Source: Notolepis coatsorum
Lineage: Eukaryota > Chordata > Actinopteri > Aulopiformes > Paralepididae
Direction: 5' to 3'
NCBI GenBank assembly: GCA_963971535.1
Contig: OZ020589.1
Location: 49,578,192-49,642,191, forward strand
DNA length: 64,000 bases
In this document: positions 22,213-34,200 of the stretch, in pieces
Layout of the letters: each line of letters opens with the position of its first letter
Position numbering within the stretch: position 1 is the stretch's first letter
Notes under the pieces: model-generated
Databases searched by the model: none
What the model saw: only the letters and a program-made list of their open reading frames with translations
Told to the model about the DNA's origin: nothing
Position numbers and translations under genes: made by a program

Positions 22213-23010
22213 TAGGTACCCATGTACATGACAAAATACTTCCCAAAGGTCAGTGAATACCACGATCACAACACCAGAGGGAGCTCCACAAATCATGTTA
22301 AACCCAGATTCGGCTCAAACAAGGGACTAAACACGTTTCGCAATTATGCCACATCAATGTGGAACGCCCTACCCAAAGCTGTAAAGGAATGTGAATCACT
22401 ACCCACTTTCAAAAACACTCTCAAAAAACACCTAAGGGAGACTGCAACTCGAAACTGGCCCCTGTAAATGTCCGAACACAACCCCCTCCAATGTACAGTA
22501 AATTACAAAGTATGGTCTTGTCAATAATCCAATGTACAGTGTTGTTTGTACAGTTGTACAGTGTCCCCCACCCACCCCTCCTACCCAACCCCCCCCCCCC
22601 CCACTCCTACCCAACCCCCCCCCCACTCCTACCCCCCCCCCCCCCCCCCCCCCCACCCACCCAACCACCTCCAATGTACAGTCCCCCCCCCCCCACACCT
22701 ACCCAATCCAATGTACAGTTTCTACGCCTAATGTATATACTCTTTTCTTTCTGGACTCTTTTTGTATCACAAACAGTACTGTAATTGCAAATCTGGTATG
22801 TCATAAATGTATAAATGTAGCAGTACTGTCTATCTGTATGTCATGTATGTCATATATGTTACGATGAATTGAAAATGGGGGACCCTGATGTAAACAAGAC
22901 GAAAGTCTTTCTCTGGTCTGCATCCCCTTAACAATTGTATGTATTGAGCTGTACTGTACTGTACCCATTCTGCAATCTGTTAATAAAGTTTTCATTCATT
23001 CATTCATTCA
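22213..23010 (+). mobile_element. Jockey-type LINE C-terminus and 3' UTR
   Basis: The ORF2 C-terminus (YFPKVSEY..., PRFGSNKGLNTFRNYATSMW, WNALPKAVKECESLPTF) occupies about 22216-22467 and matches 56,228-56,477. A C-rich 3' UTR with many CCCACC runs (22,560-22,700) and an (ATTC)n tail follow. It is 5'-truncated, so the frame is a fragment of a reverse transcriptase polyprotein tail only. Confidence 0.85.
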
Positions 23011-23019
23011 GTGCTTACT

Positions 23020-23532
23020 TAGCCAACAAAATGTATGTCAGCTTGTATTAATGTAGTTGAAGTAATGAGAAGAAATTACAGAGAAGAAGGATGGTAGAGG
23101 AGTGTGTGTGTGTGTGTGTGCAGGGGTGTAGCTCCAGATTCTGGACCCCATGAAAGAATGTATTTGTAGGCCCCCAGTGAATGCGAGCGGAATTTTTTTT
23201 TGCAATTTTTTTATTGATGAAAACGCATAATATGCTTTTTACCTATACATTTGGATCAGCAGTTCAGCACCTGCACTGTTGGTGGGTGAGCCTAGTAAAG
23301 GATGTCGCATTGCGTTCATCTTCAATGAATGGACCAATGTAATAGTCTACCAAAGCCCCCCCTCTCTCTATATATATCTCACACACACACACACACTTCA
23401 GAAACAAACATAGTATCAATGAGAGCATCAATAATACACCTGAGTGATGTCTAGTAAAAAAAAAAAAAAAAAGCCCCCCCCCCAGTGCTGGGCCCTTGGA
23501 ATCATCCTAAGCTACCCCCCCCCAGCTACGCC

Positions 23533-23626
<94 letters not shown>

Positions 23627-23760
23627 TCTTTCGTCTGTTTGACTGAGAAAGGCAATTTGACCCCAAGTGAGAAAGGCAATTTCATGTTGTCATGGGACTA
23701 TATTCATAAATAATTACACTCACATATACACACACACACACCATTAAACCACCATTAAAA
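23020..23760. repeat. Local duplication unit C
   Basis: It resembles unit B: GTCAGCTT..TTAATG.AGTTGAA, GGATGGTAGAGGAGTGTGTG, then a (GT)n tract (23,536-23,624) and TCTGTTTGACTGAGAAAGG, TGTCATGGG.CTA.AT, CACACATA. An A-run and C-runs (23,455-23,525) interrupt it. Confidence 0.55.
23536..23624. repeat. (GT)n microsatellite
   Basis: About 44 uninterrupted GT units. Confidence 0.97.
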
Positions 23761-24071
23761 AGAAAAACAGTGTTTACACTGTGGAGAAGATAGACTTAGC
23801 AAGACATAACAGTATAGTATCACAGTCAGCTAAATGAAGGGAGTGGACAGCGGACAAAAAAACCTTCTAATTACAACTTAACATCTCACTACTGTCAGCA
23901 CTGCTGTGTAATATATGTGATTATAAAGAGATTAGGAGAGAGAGAGAGCAAGAGAGAGAGAGAACGTATTAATTGTTTCCTGTGAGAAAGCCTATAAGCC
24001 CCTGGCTGGGTTATAATTTAACAATGACAGTAATTGGGTATAAATGCCTTCCTGTTTGTATGGGCTACTAC

Positions 24072-24075
<4 letters not shown>

Positions 24076-24153
<78 letters not shown>
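24076..24153. repeat. (GT)n microsatellite
   Basis: About 39 GT units, used as the target of the neighbouring LTR insertion. Confidence 0.97.
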
Positions 24154-24159
<6 letters not shown>

Positions 24160-24619
24160 GGTTTGGTACTGTAGGTGTGTTGGACCCAGGTGCAGTGTAG
24201 AACAGAGAAGACGAGATGCAGGTGTAGGTTTTAAAACAAAAGGATACTCTTTTATTTGAGTAGATAAATGAACACGCATACGAGTGCAGATAAACAAAAT
24301 GGGAGAAAGCAAGGTCTCCAAAACACGTTGAATCATAAACACGTCAAACGACTGTGCTGTAAGATACACTTTCAATAACGCAATCAAAATGGCACGACAA
24401 CGAAGAACACATAGTGAACATACTTCACACGCGATAAGGCTTACACAGGTATGTATTACTCACAGACAGGGTTTGTAAGACACAGGGGAGAATATGAAGG
24501 GACATTAACGAGCCACACCAGGTACCAATGAGTGTAATTAAGACAGGTAGACATGGCAATTACCCACCAGGTAATGCTAGAGGCTCGCTCACTGAGCAGA
24601 GCGAACCCCCAACATTACA
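24154..24619. mobile_element. Short solo LTR
   Basis: The ends tgttacggtttgg and ccaacattaca are TG...CA with the 4-bp flank tgtg on both sides; the flank lies in a (GT)n tract, so the duplication is weak evidence. The block is 466 bp and carries no genes. Confidence 0.55.
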
Positions 24620-24623
24620 TGTG

Positions 24624-25216
24624 TGTATGTGTGGTGATTGTATGTACTGTATGTGTGGGACTTGTTTGGTATTCAAGGGAGAATTATCGGGGGACAGCAT
24701 GTGTGCGAGATTGTTTTTGTGTGTGAGAATCTTTGCATGTTAAACGTGTGAGTGTTTGTGTGCTCTGTGCCTCATCTCACAGTACAGGACAGGCTAGGAC
24801 TGCTCTTCTTCCCCAAAAAGGAATATGTCACCTGTAGAGGAGAGGTGCTCACTGTAGTCCTACACAGTGTTGGGGAAAGTACTCTAAAACAGGAGTTTAC
24901 CAAACTACTAGCTACTTCACAGTGAAAGGTTTGTAGTCCGGAATGCAGCGTCAACGCTGGAGAGGGCACTGTTGGGCGCTGTTGTCATGCAGATTGGGCA
25001 TATTCATACAAATGTTGTCGGAGGGACGAAATCTCAACAAATTCTTGAAGCTAAGAACTTCCCCTTTAATCGACAGGAGTCTCATTCCGGAAGTTCCAAA
25101 AGGGACGCTAGGGGAGCACTCAGGAAAATGCTGTTGTCATTTGAAGAAATGTTCAGAGCGTGCAGTCTTGAATACCCAGGAATAAAGCTGTTAGCGTGCA
25201 TTTTGAAATGACGATG
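24624..25216. other. Intergenic; possible hAT left end
   Basis: At 24,866 a word cagtgttggggaaagtact resembles the start of fish hAT elements, but no matching right end was found. No gene is seen. Confidence 0.4.
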
Positions 25217-25734
25217 TAAGGGCATTTTCACACCTGTAGTTCGTTTGCTTTGTTCCGATTCAGGGAGACACAGGGACTATAATGATACAATGTTGCACTT
25301 GTCCCTTAGTTTGTTTGTGTTCACAGCGGACCAAAACAAACGCATGCGCGAGCAAACTGTCACTCATTGGTCAGATTTTGGGGTGTGCCCCCCCGCCTAA
25401 CCCTGAATCTCCGTGTTACATTGAAATCGGGGAGGAGCGAGCGTGGAGAGCAAATTAATGAATGTGGATGAGAGCCGTGATGTAAATCGGCCGATTTAGT
25501 TCTGATCGATTAGGAATGGGTCGCGCCATGTTCAGGAAACTCAGGCGCATAAAAGTATATTCGATCATGTCTCCAGCACCCCCACAGCCGAGAAGCATCC
25601 ATCTGCAGAACGTCAGCCCCAGCACTCTCAGGCCCCACGCTGTCAGGCCCCTCAGGAATTTGCCCGCTCAGCAGCGCCACCCACCCAATGGCTGAATTGC
25701 CAATGGCTGAATTGGAGTATTGCACTGTGCGGGT

Positions 25735-25818
25735 TTGATTGATTGATTGATTGAAAACTTTATTAACAGATTGCAGAATGGGTACAGTACAGTACAGCTC
25801 AATACACACAATTGTTAA
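25735..25818 (-). mobile_element. Jockey-type LINE 3' end, first part
   Basis: A (TTGA)n tail and antisense 3' UTR run up to the TTAA at 25815-25818, where the piggyBac element enters. The sequence resumes at 34,594 without loss: the word caattgTTAAggggatgcag is intact in the copies near 15,380 and 22,130. Confidence 0.9.
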
Positions 25819-26101
25819 CACTTTGGGTGCCAGGAAACGTCTTTTCACGTCTTTCCCGGCCATGCTCAAGGTGCCGAAGACGCTTTACAGCGTCTTCGAT
25901 CTGTTTACATCTTACATCTTTTTTCGATTTTCCCCGTCTGAACTTCACCGCCGAGCTTTTGGCAGAAAATTTGAACCGGAAACTGCATTTCCTCTCAAAT
26001 TTCACTAGGTGGCAGTGTCCCCCTATTTTCTAACACTATCACAATAGGGGGAATATTGTACCCCACAATGAATCTGGCATTTGATTGGCCAGCATACCTG
26101 G

Positions 26102-26124
26102 CCAATGTAACCACAGGTATAAAA
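26102..26124 (+). promoter_or_regulatory. Putative promoter of the piggyBac transposase gene
   Basis: A CCAAT word (26102-26106) is followed by a TATA box tataaaa (26118-26124), about 310 bases before the ATG at 26436. This is a sequence match only; no transcript start is known. Confidence 0.45.
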
Positions 26125-26765
26125 CGTTAGCGCGATCCCAGAATCGACGAGGTTTTGGAGGAGAGAGAGAGAGAGAGATAGATAGAGCGATAGAGAGAGA
26201 GAGATTGAGAGAGATATTTGAATTGAGATCAGCCTATAGTCTATATTTATAGTGTTATACAGTATAGTGGTAGTATCAGACTAATTGTAAGGTTTCAGCT
26301 GTGCTTTAGAAAGTACTTAGTCGTGCTAAGTAGTAGTACTATTCGAGGGATTAGTGTGTAGTCTAGGTAGTCTATTTCAGTAGTAGTAATAGTAGTTTGA
26401 TCAGTTAGTAGTTTCATTTAGATTATTAGATCAGTATGAAGAGACGTAGTGTAGGTAAGCGAGGGGACAATCCGGCGGCGGGTCGCTTTGTTCAGACGAA
26501 GCTGGCGTTTGGACCCGCGGTTGTTCGAGCAGCAGCAGCACCAACGACTTTGGTAGCTCCGATCGGAGAGAGCCGTGAGACCGTTGCTGGGCCCAGTAAC
26601 GCGTCTCGCCCCGGGACCGGGAGCGGCTCTCCCCGACGCAGTTCGAGGAAGAGGAAGGCTGCCGCTGTGGTCATAGCTTCTTCATCCGAGTCAGGGGACA
26701 GCGATTCGACCGCCCACGAATCTGATGGGAGCGCCGATTGGGAACCACCAGGTAATTACACGGTC

Positions 26766-26791
<26 letters not shown>

Positions 26792-26804
<13 letters not shown>

Positions 26805-27075
26805 AAACGTGTATTTGATGATTTACATACTGTGACTATGTAACGTTAGTTCGCCAAACCAACGCCGATATGCATGTGATTGTGTGTGTGTGTGTGAAAC
26901 GTGTATTTGATGATTTATATACTGTGACTATGTAACGTTAGTTCGCCAAACCAACGCCGATATGCATGTGATTGTGTGTGTGTGTGTGTGAAACGTGTAT
27001 TTGATGATTTACCTAACGCTTATTCTGTGACTATGTAACGTTAGTTCGCCAAACCAATGCTGATATGCATTTATT
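26792..27075. repeat. Triplicated ~90-100-bp unit in intron 1
   Basis: Three successive copies contain gaaacgtgtatttgatgatt and cgttagttcgccaaaccaa, separated by (TG)n. They lie wholly in the first intron of the transposase gene. Confidence 0.9.
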
Positions 27076-27616
27076 ATATTCTAGCTCCGGAATCATCTGA
27101 CGATGATCTCGGCTTGGGTCGGATGTGTTATGGGTCTGATTCATCGCACGAGTCAGACGTGGGACGCGGTGGTGGTCGACGGGGCAATGGTACGTCATGT
27201 TTACTAATGCAATGTGAATATTGTTTTACGTGCATGTTCAAATCGATAGTTGAATGATATAGGATATAGGCATGTACAGGCCACCATGTGCTACACGTTA
27301 GGTTGCAATGGTCTTGTGTGTGTGTGTGTGTGTGTGTGTGGGTGCACGCACTTTGATGTGTGTAGCTATCAATGTAAGTGATAATAGTTGCATGCTGTGC
27401 AGGACACCATGTGCTAAGTTGGGGTGCACATCCTTTGTTGTGTGTGTGCATGTGCACGCCCTTTGAAGTGTGTAGCTATCAATGTAAGTGATAATAGTTG
27501 CATGTTGGACATGGGACGATGTGGTGGTGGTCGACGTGGTATCATGTTGCAATGTGAATATTGTTTTATGTTCAAATCGATATAGTTGATGGCCATGTGC
27601 TGCTACACGTTGGGTT

Positions 27617-28270
27617 GCATGGATGTGTGTGTGTGTGTGTGTGTAGATGCCAGCCCTTTGAAGTTGTCTACCTTTAGGTTACATGGATGTGTGTGTGTGT
27701 GTGTAGATGCAGGCCTCACCATGTGCCCATGCCATTTGATGTGTGTGTGTATGTGTGTGTGTGTGTGCAGTGTGTGTACACACACACACACAAGATCAAA
27801 AGACATGAATCCTCTCCAACACATTTGAACTTCGCAGTACATGGTGAGGCCTCTATATGCAAATTCCATTGATTACAGCACACACATACACACACACACA
27901 ATGGCATGGGCACATGGTGAGGCCTATATTTAAATGCATGGTTTAAGTTGCATGGATGTGTGTGTGTGTGTGTAGATGCCAGCCCTTTGAAGTTGTCTAC
28001 ATTTAGGTTACATGGATGTGTGTGTGTGTGTGTAGATGCAGGCCTCACCATGTGTCCATGCCCTTTGATGTGTGTGTATGTGTGTGTGTGTGTGTGCAGT
28101 GTGTGTACACACACACACACAAGATCAAAAGGCATGAATCCTCTCCAACACCTTTGAACTTCGCAGTACATGGTGAGGTCTATATATGCAAATTCCATTG
28201 ATTACAGCACACACATACACACACACACACAATGGCATGGGCACATGGTGAGGCCTATATTTAAATGCAT
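27617..28270. repeat. Tandem duplication (~330 bp) in intron 2
   Basis: The words atgccagccctttgaagttg, atgcaggcctcaccatgtg, gatcaaaaG.catgaatcct and caatggcatgggcacatggt occur twice in the same order with an offset of about 329 bases. Both units contain opposing (GT)n and (CA)n stretches, which could fold. Confidence 0.88.
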
Positions 28271-28582
28271 GGTTGTGTAGCATATGTAAAATTCCATTGA
28301 TTACAACACACACACATGTACATGCTTTGATGTACAATGGCCGCTGATTTATTTTGTGTTCATACAGGCTCCGAAACCGAATCCGGGGCCAATACACCAA
28401 CATGCTTGGGTATGTACTAACTACATTTATGTATGTGTAAATGTATTACTATTGTGTTTTATGAGACTTACTTACTGAATGAATTTAATCCAATTCAGAT
28501 TCTGGCGCAGACCCTGCAGATAGTGACGCTGAGACTGGCAACGACATAGGATCACATTCTACTCCTGCAGGTAATTGTACAT

Positions 28583-28790
28583 GGTGGTGACTGGCTGCTG
28601 CTAGAGCCTGGGCCTGGTGGTAGCTGGCTGCTGCTAGAGCCTGGGCCTGGTGGTGACTGGCTGCTGCTAGAGCCTGGGCCTGGTGGTGACTGGCTGCTGC
28701 AGGGCCTGGGCCTGGTGGTGACTGGCTGCTGCAGGGCCTGGGCCTGGTGGTGACTGGCTGCTGCAGGGCCTGGTCTGGTGGTGATGGTGG
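28583..28790. repeat. G/C-rich minisatellite in intron 4
   Basis: About six copies of a 30-36-bp unit with the core ggtggtgactggctgctgc, ending in cagggcctgggcct. The antisense frame over it is not a gene. Confidence 0.9.
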
Positions 28791-29085
28791 TAAATACAAT
28801 GACAATACGTTGCCCTAGTGTAATGTATTACATCATGTGATTCTAGAACTGGATGCTAGTCTGGACATGCCGGAACCCGTTGCAGGGCGGAAATGCACAT
28901 CTAAGAGTGGTAAGTTGGCCTCACTCTGCACACCACTTCCAGCTCTGACCTCTGACCCCCACACCACGTCCAGCTCTGACATCTGAACCCCACACACACT
29001 CACTCATTCACTCACACAGTTTGTAACTACGTGGCATATGAATGTCTACAGTAGGGGTGTTATAGTATATTTGTATAATTGACAG

Positions 29086-30773
29086 GTCGTGGCGTGCGAC
29101 GCGGAGGAGCGAAGAGCAGGGCTGCGATCCGCCAGGAAGAAGAGAATGCCTGGTCTCGTGAGGGCTGGGTGCCTCAAAGGATCCCCTTCACAGCCCAACC
29201 GGGGTTGCTCCAGGACGCCAAGGCACTCAAATCTTACCGGCCTGCGAAATGGATGGATCTGTTCCTGACGGATGCTTTTCTGAACTCTATTGTTGCCCAG
29301 TCCAACCTCTACGCTGAGCAGTCCATTGCCCGGCTGGACCCCACGCTAACCAGTAGCAGGGCACTGCTTTGGAAGCCCCTCACATTGAAGGAGCTGAAGA
29401 AGTTCCTCAGACTCAATTTCCTTAGCAGTGTCCTGCGGAAGCCTCGCGTGGACCAGATGTGAACCACTGACGACATGATGTACACACCGTACTACTCTGA
29501 GACCATGCCACGCAACAGGTTTCAATTGATCTGGCGATTCCTCCACTTTGCGGACAATACTTCCCTGGAAGTTAGAGACAAATTGTGCAAAGTACGCAGT
29601 GTTGTTGACCATGTAAACGCGAGGTGCAAGGAGCTGTACCAGCCTGAACGCGAGCTCGCCATTGACGAGGGGGTGATGGCATGGCGAGGCCGCCTGACCT
29701 TCCGGGTCTACAACCCAAACAAGCCCACCCGCTATGGTATCAAGTCTTACTTCCTGTGCGAATCTCGCACAGGATATTGCTTTTCATTTAAGCCATATTG
29801 TCGGGAAGGCTCGCTCCTGGGGGACACGGTCGTCGGTCTGCTTGGACGTCTGTCTGGGGCCGGCTATACGCTCTTTATGGACAACTTCTACAACTCCGTA
29901 CGTATGTCCGCCAGGCTCCGACAGTTGAGGACCGACGTCTGTGGTACCCTCAGGAAGCACCGGGGCGAGCCAGCCATCATCAAGAACATGACCAAACGTG
30001 ACATCGGTGTGGGGGAGCGCATTGCGGTCAACAACAAGGAGGTCCTGATCGTGGCATGGCGCGATAAAAGAATCGTGAAGACCATCAGCAGCTTCCACGA
30101 GGACACCATGGAAAAGGCGATGGTGTGGCAGAAGCAGAAGAAGGGCAAAGCGCTGAGGGTGGAGATGCTCAAGCCATCATCAATCATGGAGTACAATAAA
30201 TTCATGAACGGCGTCGATCAGCTGGATCAGAATATATCGTACTATCCGGTTACACGTAAGACTGGAAAGTGGACCAAAAAGTTTGTGATGTATCTGATCC
30301 AAATATGTATCTTCAACGCTTTTGTCTTGTACAAAAAAAAGCACCCACAAGGGCATTACTACAACCTCTTCCGGTTCACCAGGGCTGTGGCGCGGACCTA
30401 CACAGACGGTAAGGAGAAGAAGATTCCTGGGGTGACAGCGGAGATGGAGGCGAAGGCGGAGGCAGGGGAGGAGGCAGGGGAGGAGGCAGGGGGTGGGGAT
30501 GAGGAGGAGGCAGGGGCTGAGCAGGTGGGGCGTGTCGACCCTAGGGCCCCACTGGGGGACCCGCAGAGCAGATTAGTGGGTGGCTTTGTGAAGCATGTAA
30601 TGGTTGCATACAAAGCCACCCCCAAGAAAAAGCTACCGTGTAGGAAATGTCGTGTCTGCAGTAGGCGTGGCATCAGGAGTGAGACCAGATATTTTTGCAC
30701 ATCGTGCAAAGTCCCCCTGCATCGTGACAAATGCTTCACTCTGTACCACACAAAGAGGGATTTCTCTAAATAG
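29086..30773 (+). CDS. piggyBac transposase final exon (catalytic core and Cys-rich tail)
   Basis: The exon opens with a basic GRGVRRGGAKSR segment, then QEEENAWSREGW and the usual piggyBac leader RALLWKPLTLKELKKFLRL. After the TGA at 29460 the frame continues without shift: RNRFQLIWRFLHFADN, the first catalytic Asp in ELAIDEGVMAW (residue about 393 of the gene), the second in YTLFMDNFYNS (about 465) and the third in FMNGVDQLDQ (about 577). Then comes an acidic low-complexity stretch (EAGEEAGGGDEEE) and a zinc-binding tail CRKCRVC...CTSC....H...C...YH, as used by piggyBac proteins for end recognition. A second, shorter product could start at Met 29475, beyond the nonsense codon, and would hold all three aspartates; this is speculation. 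Confidence 0.93.
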
Positions 30774-30860
30774 TTTCTTTATTAGTTGTCATACAGAAGT
30801 ACAGACTACTTCTAAATAATCCGGCACACAGAAGTACAGATTACTTCTAAATAATCCATC
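30774..30860 (-). mobile_element. L2 3'-tail fragment after the piggyBac stop
   Basis: The sequence tttctttattagttgtcata followed by cagaagtacaga matches the antisense L2 3' end at 9,708-9,740 and 35,450-35,480. It begins directly after the transposase stop codon, so the original 3' UTR is interrupted here. Confidence 0.6.
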
Positions 30861-31421
30861 ATTGTGTGATACAGACAGAACCATGTGTACCGGTACATAG
30901 TATAGCTAGCTGAGTGTAGTATAGTATAGTGTAGTATAGTATAGTATATTGTAGTATAGTATAGTATAGTATAGTGTATGGGTAGTTGCACTGTTTTCTG
31001 TACAAGACAAATGCGTTGAACACATGTATTTGGGCCACGGTTGTCGATATTGCATAGGCATGTTTGGACCACTTGCAGATGAGACGTTATGTTAGCGATC
31101 TAGCTGTATCGACTCCATTCATAATTTGCATTGTGTGTGTATATAGTTTATTTTTTTATTTATCTTTTTCCCCCCTCATTTTTACCGTTTGCACAGAACC
31201 AATGGTTGCTGACAGTCACCCAGTTTATAAAAGTATATACTGTAGGTAACATACCACACTTTTCTAATGCAGTCCATTGGCCTATTATTTATATACTTTG
31301 GAAGCATGTATTGGATATTTTTTGGTCCACAGATCATCTGGCGCTTCATCCATTTATCAATGGACAATGCAGTCATCGATGCGAGAGACCAAGTAAGATA
31401 TGCCCTGTAGTTCATGTGACG

Positions 31422-32520
31422 TGAATGTTACCAGCAAACTTCTAAATGCACTGAAACAATGGTTGGTTATCCTCCAGTGTTCACTTTTTATAAGGTATTG
31501 TCTTGGTAAATTACCATAATCCTATACTGTGAATGTTACCAACAAACTCCTAAATGCACTGACACAATGGTTGGTTATCATCAGCCAGTGTTCACTTTTT
31601 ATAAGGTATTGTCTTGGTAAATTACCATAATCCTATACTGTGAATGTTACCAACAAACTCCTAAATGCACTGAAACAATGGTTGATTATCCTCCAGTGTT
31701 CACTTTTTATAAGGTATTGTCTTGGTAAATTACCATAATCCTATACTGTGAATGTTACCAACAAACTCCTAAATGCACTGAAACAATGGTTGATTATCCT
31801 CCAGTGTTCACTTTTTATAAGGTATTGTATTGGTAAATTACCATAATCCTATACTGTGAATGTTACCAACAAACTCCTAAATGCACTGAAACAATGGTTG
31901 ATTATCCTCCAGTGTTCACTTTTTATAAGGTATTGTCTTGGTAAATTACCATAATCCTATACTGTGAATGTTACCAACAAACTCCTAAATGCACTGAAAC
32001 AATGGTTGGTTATCATCACAGTGTTCACTTTTTATAAGGTATTGTCTTGGTAAATTACCATAATCCTATACTGTGAATGTTACCAACAAACTCCTAAATG
32101 CACTGAAACAATGGTTGGTTATCATCACAGTGTTCACTTTTTATAAGGTATTGTCTTGGTAAATTACCATAATCCTATACTGTGAATGTTACCAACAAAC
32201 TCCTAAATACACTGAAACAATGGTTGGTTATCATCACAGTGTTCACTTTTTATAAGGTATTGTCTTGGTAAATTACCATAATCCTATACTGTGAATGTTA
32301 CCAACAAACTCCTAAATGCACTGAAACAATGGTTGGTTATCATCACAGTGTTCACTTTTTATAAGGTATTGTCTTGGTAAATTACCATAATCCTATACTG
32401 TGAATGTTACCAACAAACTCCTAAATGCACTGAAACAATGGTTGGTTATCATCACAGTGTTCACTTTTTATAAGGTATTGTCTTGGTAAATTACCATAAT
32501 TTTATACTGTGAATGTTACC
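31422..32520. repeat. Satellite array, ~109-bp unit, about 10 copies
   Basis: The unit contains gaatgttaccaacaaactcc, tgcactgaaacaatggttg, gttcactttttataaggtat and ggtaaattaccataatccta. Starts of the gaatgttacc word fall at 31422, 31531, 31642, 31750 and 31858, and the last is at 32511. Units are highly similar, with small changes (tatcctcc versus tatcatcac). The same array appears in inverse orientation at 63,600-64,000. Confidence 0.96.
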
Positions 32521-33054
32521 AGCATATAATGCACAGCAACAATGGTTGGTACTGATGACTTGTCACCCAGTTTATTGAACATATTTTACAATAAAAATGT
32601 TCATGGCATCAAAGTTTCAAGTTTTCTGCATTGTAAAGTATTCTGTATTTTATAATAATGTTTTCTGGACCTACACCAGTAGTTATAACTTACTTGTTCA
32701 TTAGCGCCAGGCATGGTGGTTGATGAGGTAGTAGTATTTCCAGGTGAAACTAATTGATATATTATCAATACAAGATATTATTACTTTATGAATGTGTTTA
32801 TCATGTATGGACGAATAAATTGGAAAACAGGTAGGTACAGAGCAACACAGTGTCTACAACACAGGAGCAGATTATGCACAGTACATGAATGAGAAACAGT
32901 CAAAATGTTTTTTTGTTTAGTTTATTGCATGCACATGATCTATAATACCTGATCGGTACAATATCTACTAACCTGATCAATACAATATATTCTCACCTGA
33001 TCGATATAATAGTATTACTGCATTTCAAGTTTGTCAGTCAGTCGGACTGTCAAT

Positions 33055-34200
33055 CAATCAATCAATCAAACAATCTATGAATCAAACAATCAATAAAACA
33101 ATCAAACATTCTATCAATCAAACGACCAACAAATCAATCAATCAAACAAATCAATCTATGAATCAAACGATCAAACATTCTATCAATCAAACGACCAACA
33201 AAGTAATCAATCAATCAAACAAATCAATCTATGAATCAAACGATCAACAAAACAATCAAACATTCTATCAATCAAACGACCAACAAAGTAATCAATCAAT
33301 CAAACAAATCAATCTATGAATCAAACGATCAACAAAACAATCAAACATTCTATCAATCAAACGACCAACAAAGTAATCAATCAAACAAATCAATCTATGA
33401 ATCAAACGATTAACAAAACAATCAAACATTCTATCAATCAAACGACCAACAAAGTAATCAATCAAACAAATCAATCTATGAATCAAACGATCAACAAAAC
33501 AATCAAACATTCTATCAAGCAAATGACCAACAAAACAATCAAACATTCTATCAATCAAACGACCAACAAAGTAATCAATCAATCAAACAAATCAATCTAT
33601 GAATCAAACGATCAACAAAACAATCAAACATTCTATCAATCAAACGACCAACAAAGTAATCAATCAAACAAATCAATCTATGAATCAAACGATCAACAAA
33701 ACAATCAAACATTCTATCAATCAAACGACCAACAAAGTAATCAATCAATCAATCAATCAAACAAATCAATCTATGAATCAAACGATCAACAAAACAATCA
33801 AACATTCTATCAATCAAACGACCAACAAAGTAATCAATCAATCAAACAAATCAATCTATGAATCAAACGATCAACAAAACAATCAAACATTCTATCAAGC
33901 AAATGACCAACAAAACAATCAAACATTCTATCAATCAAACGACCAACAAAGTAATCAATCAAACAAATCAATCTATGAATCAAACGATCAACAAAACAAT
34001 CAAACATTCTATCAATCAAACGACCAACAAAGTAATCAATCAATCAAACAAATCAATCTATGAATCAAACGATCAACAAAACAATCAAACATTCTATCAA
34101 TCAAACGACCAACAAAGTAATCAATCAATCAAACAAATCAATCTATGAATCAAACGATCAACAAAACAATAAAACATTCTATCAATCAAACCAATAAAAC
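33055..34200. repeat. Satellite array, 81-85-bp unit, built of CAAT words
   Basis: The unit contains tctatgaatcaaacgatcaa, caatcaaacattctatcaat and cgaccaacaaagtaatcaat. Starts of tctatgaatc fall at 33074, 33155, 33228, 33313 and 33394, among others. Variants include a single-base change (aagcaaatgacc) repeated in several units, showing higher-order duplication. The same array lies inverted at 62,280-63,470. Confidence 0.95.

Larger units (their letters stand above)
26436..30773 (+). pseudogene. piggyBac transposase, six exons, one nonsense codon
   Basis: This encodes a DDD transposase that cuts and pastes the element at TTAA in the nucleus. Exons read from the sequence are 26436-26751, 27085-27189, 28368-28409, 28499-28570, 28847-28909 and 29086-30773. 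Each junction has GT...AG, and all five introns are phase 1, giving 762 codons including the stop. Exon 1 is basic and Ser/Arg-rich, with SRKRKAAAVV as a possible nuclear signal. Exons 2-4 are acidic, with Ser/Glu/Asp repeats. Exon 6 holds the catalytic core and the C-terminal cysteine domain. The only break is TGA at 29460-29462 (codon 325), at a place where piggyBac proteins usually have Trp. It is otherwise intact, so it has been inactive only briefly, or the base is an error or polymorphism. The exon structure is inferred from splice signals and frame. Confidence 0.85.

Noticed and set aside
22491..22867. Proline-rich frames
   Set aside because: They arise from poly-C runs in a LINE 3' UTR.
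24866..25216. Complete hAT element starting cagtgttgggg
   Set aside because: Only the left end is seen; no paired right end or 8-bp duplication.
28485..28805. 106-codon minus-strand frame with repeats
   Set aside because: Antisense of the intron 4 minisatellite in the transposase gene.
33077..34148. Long Asn/Gln-rich open frames on both strands
   Set aside because: They come from the 81-85-bp CAAT satellite, which lacks stop codons in several frames; there is no start context or conserved domain.
31422..34200. CRISPR-like regular repeats
   Set aside because: Units are contiguous tandem satellites without unique spacers, in a eukaryotic transposon.
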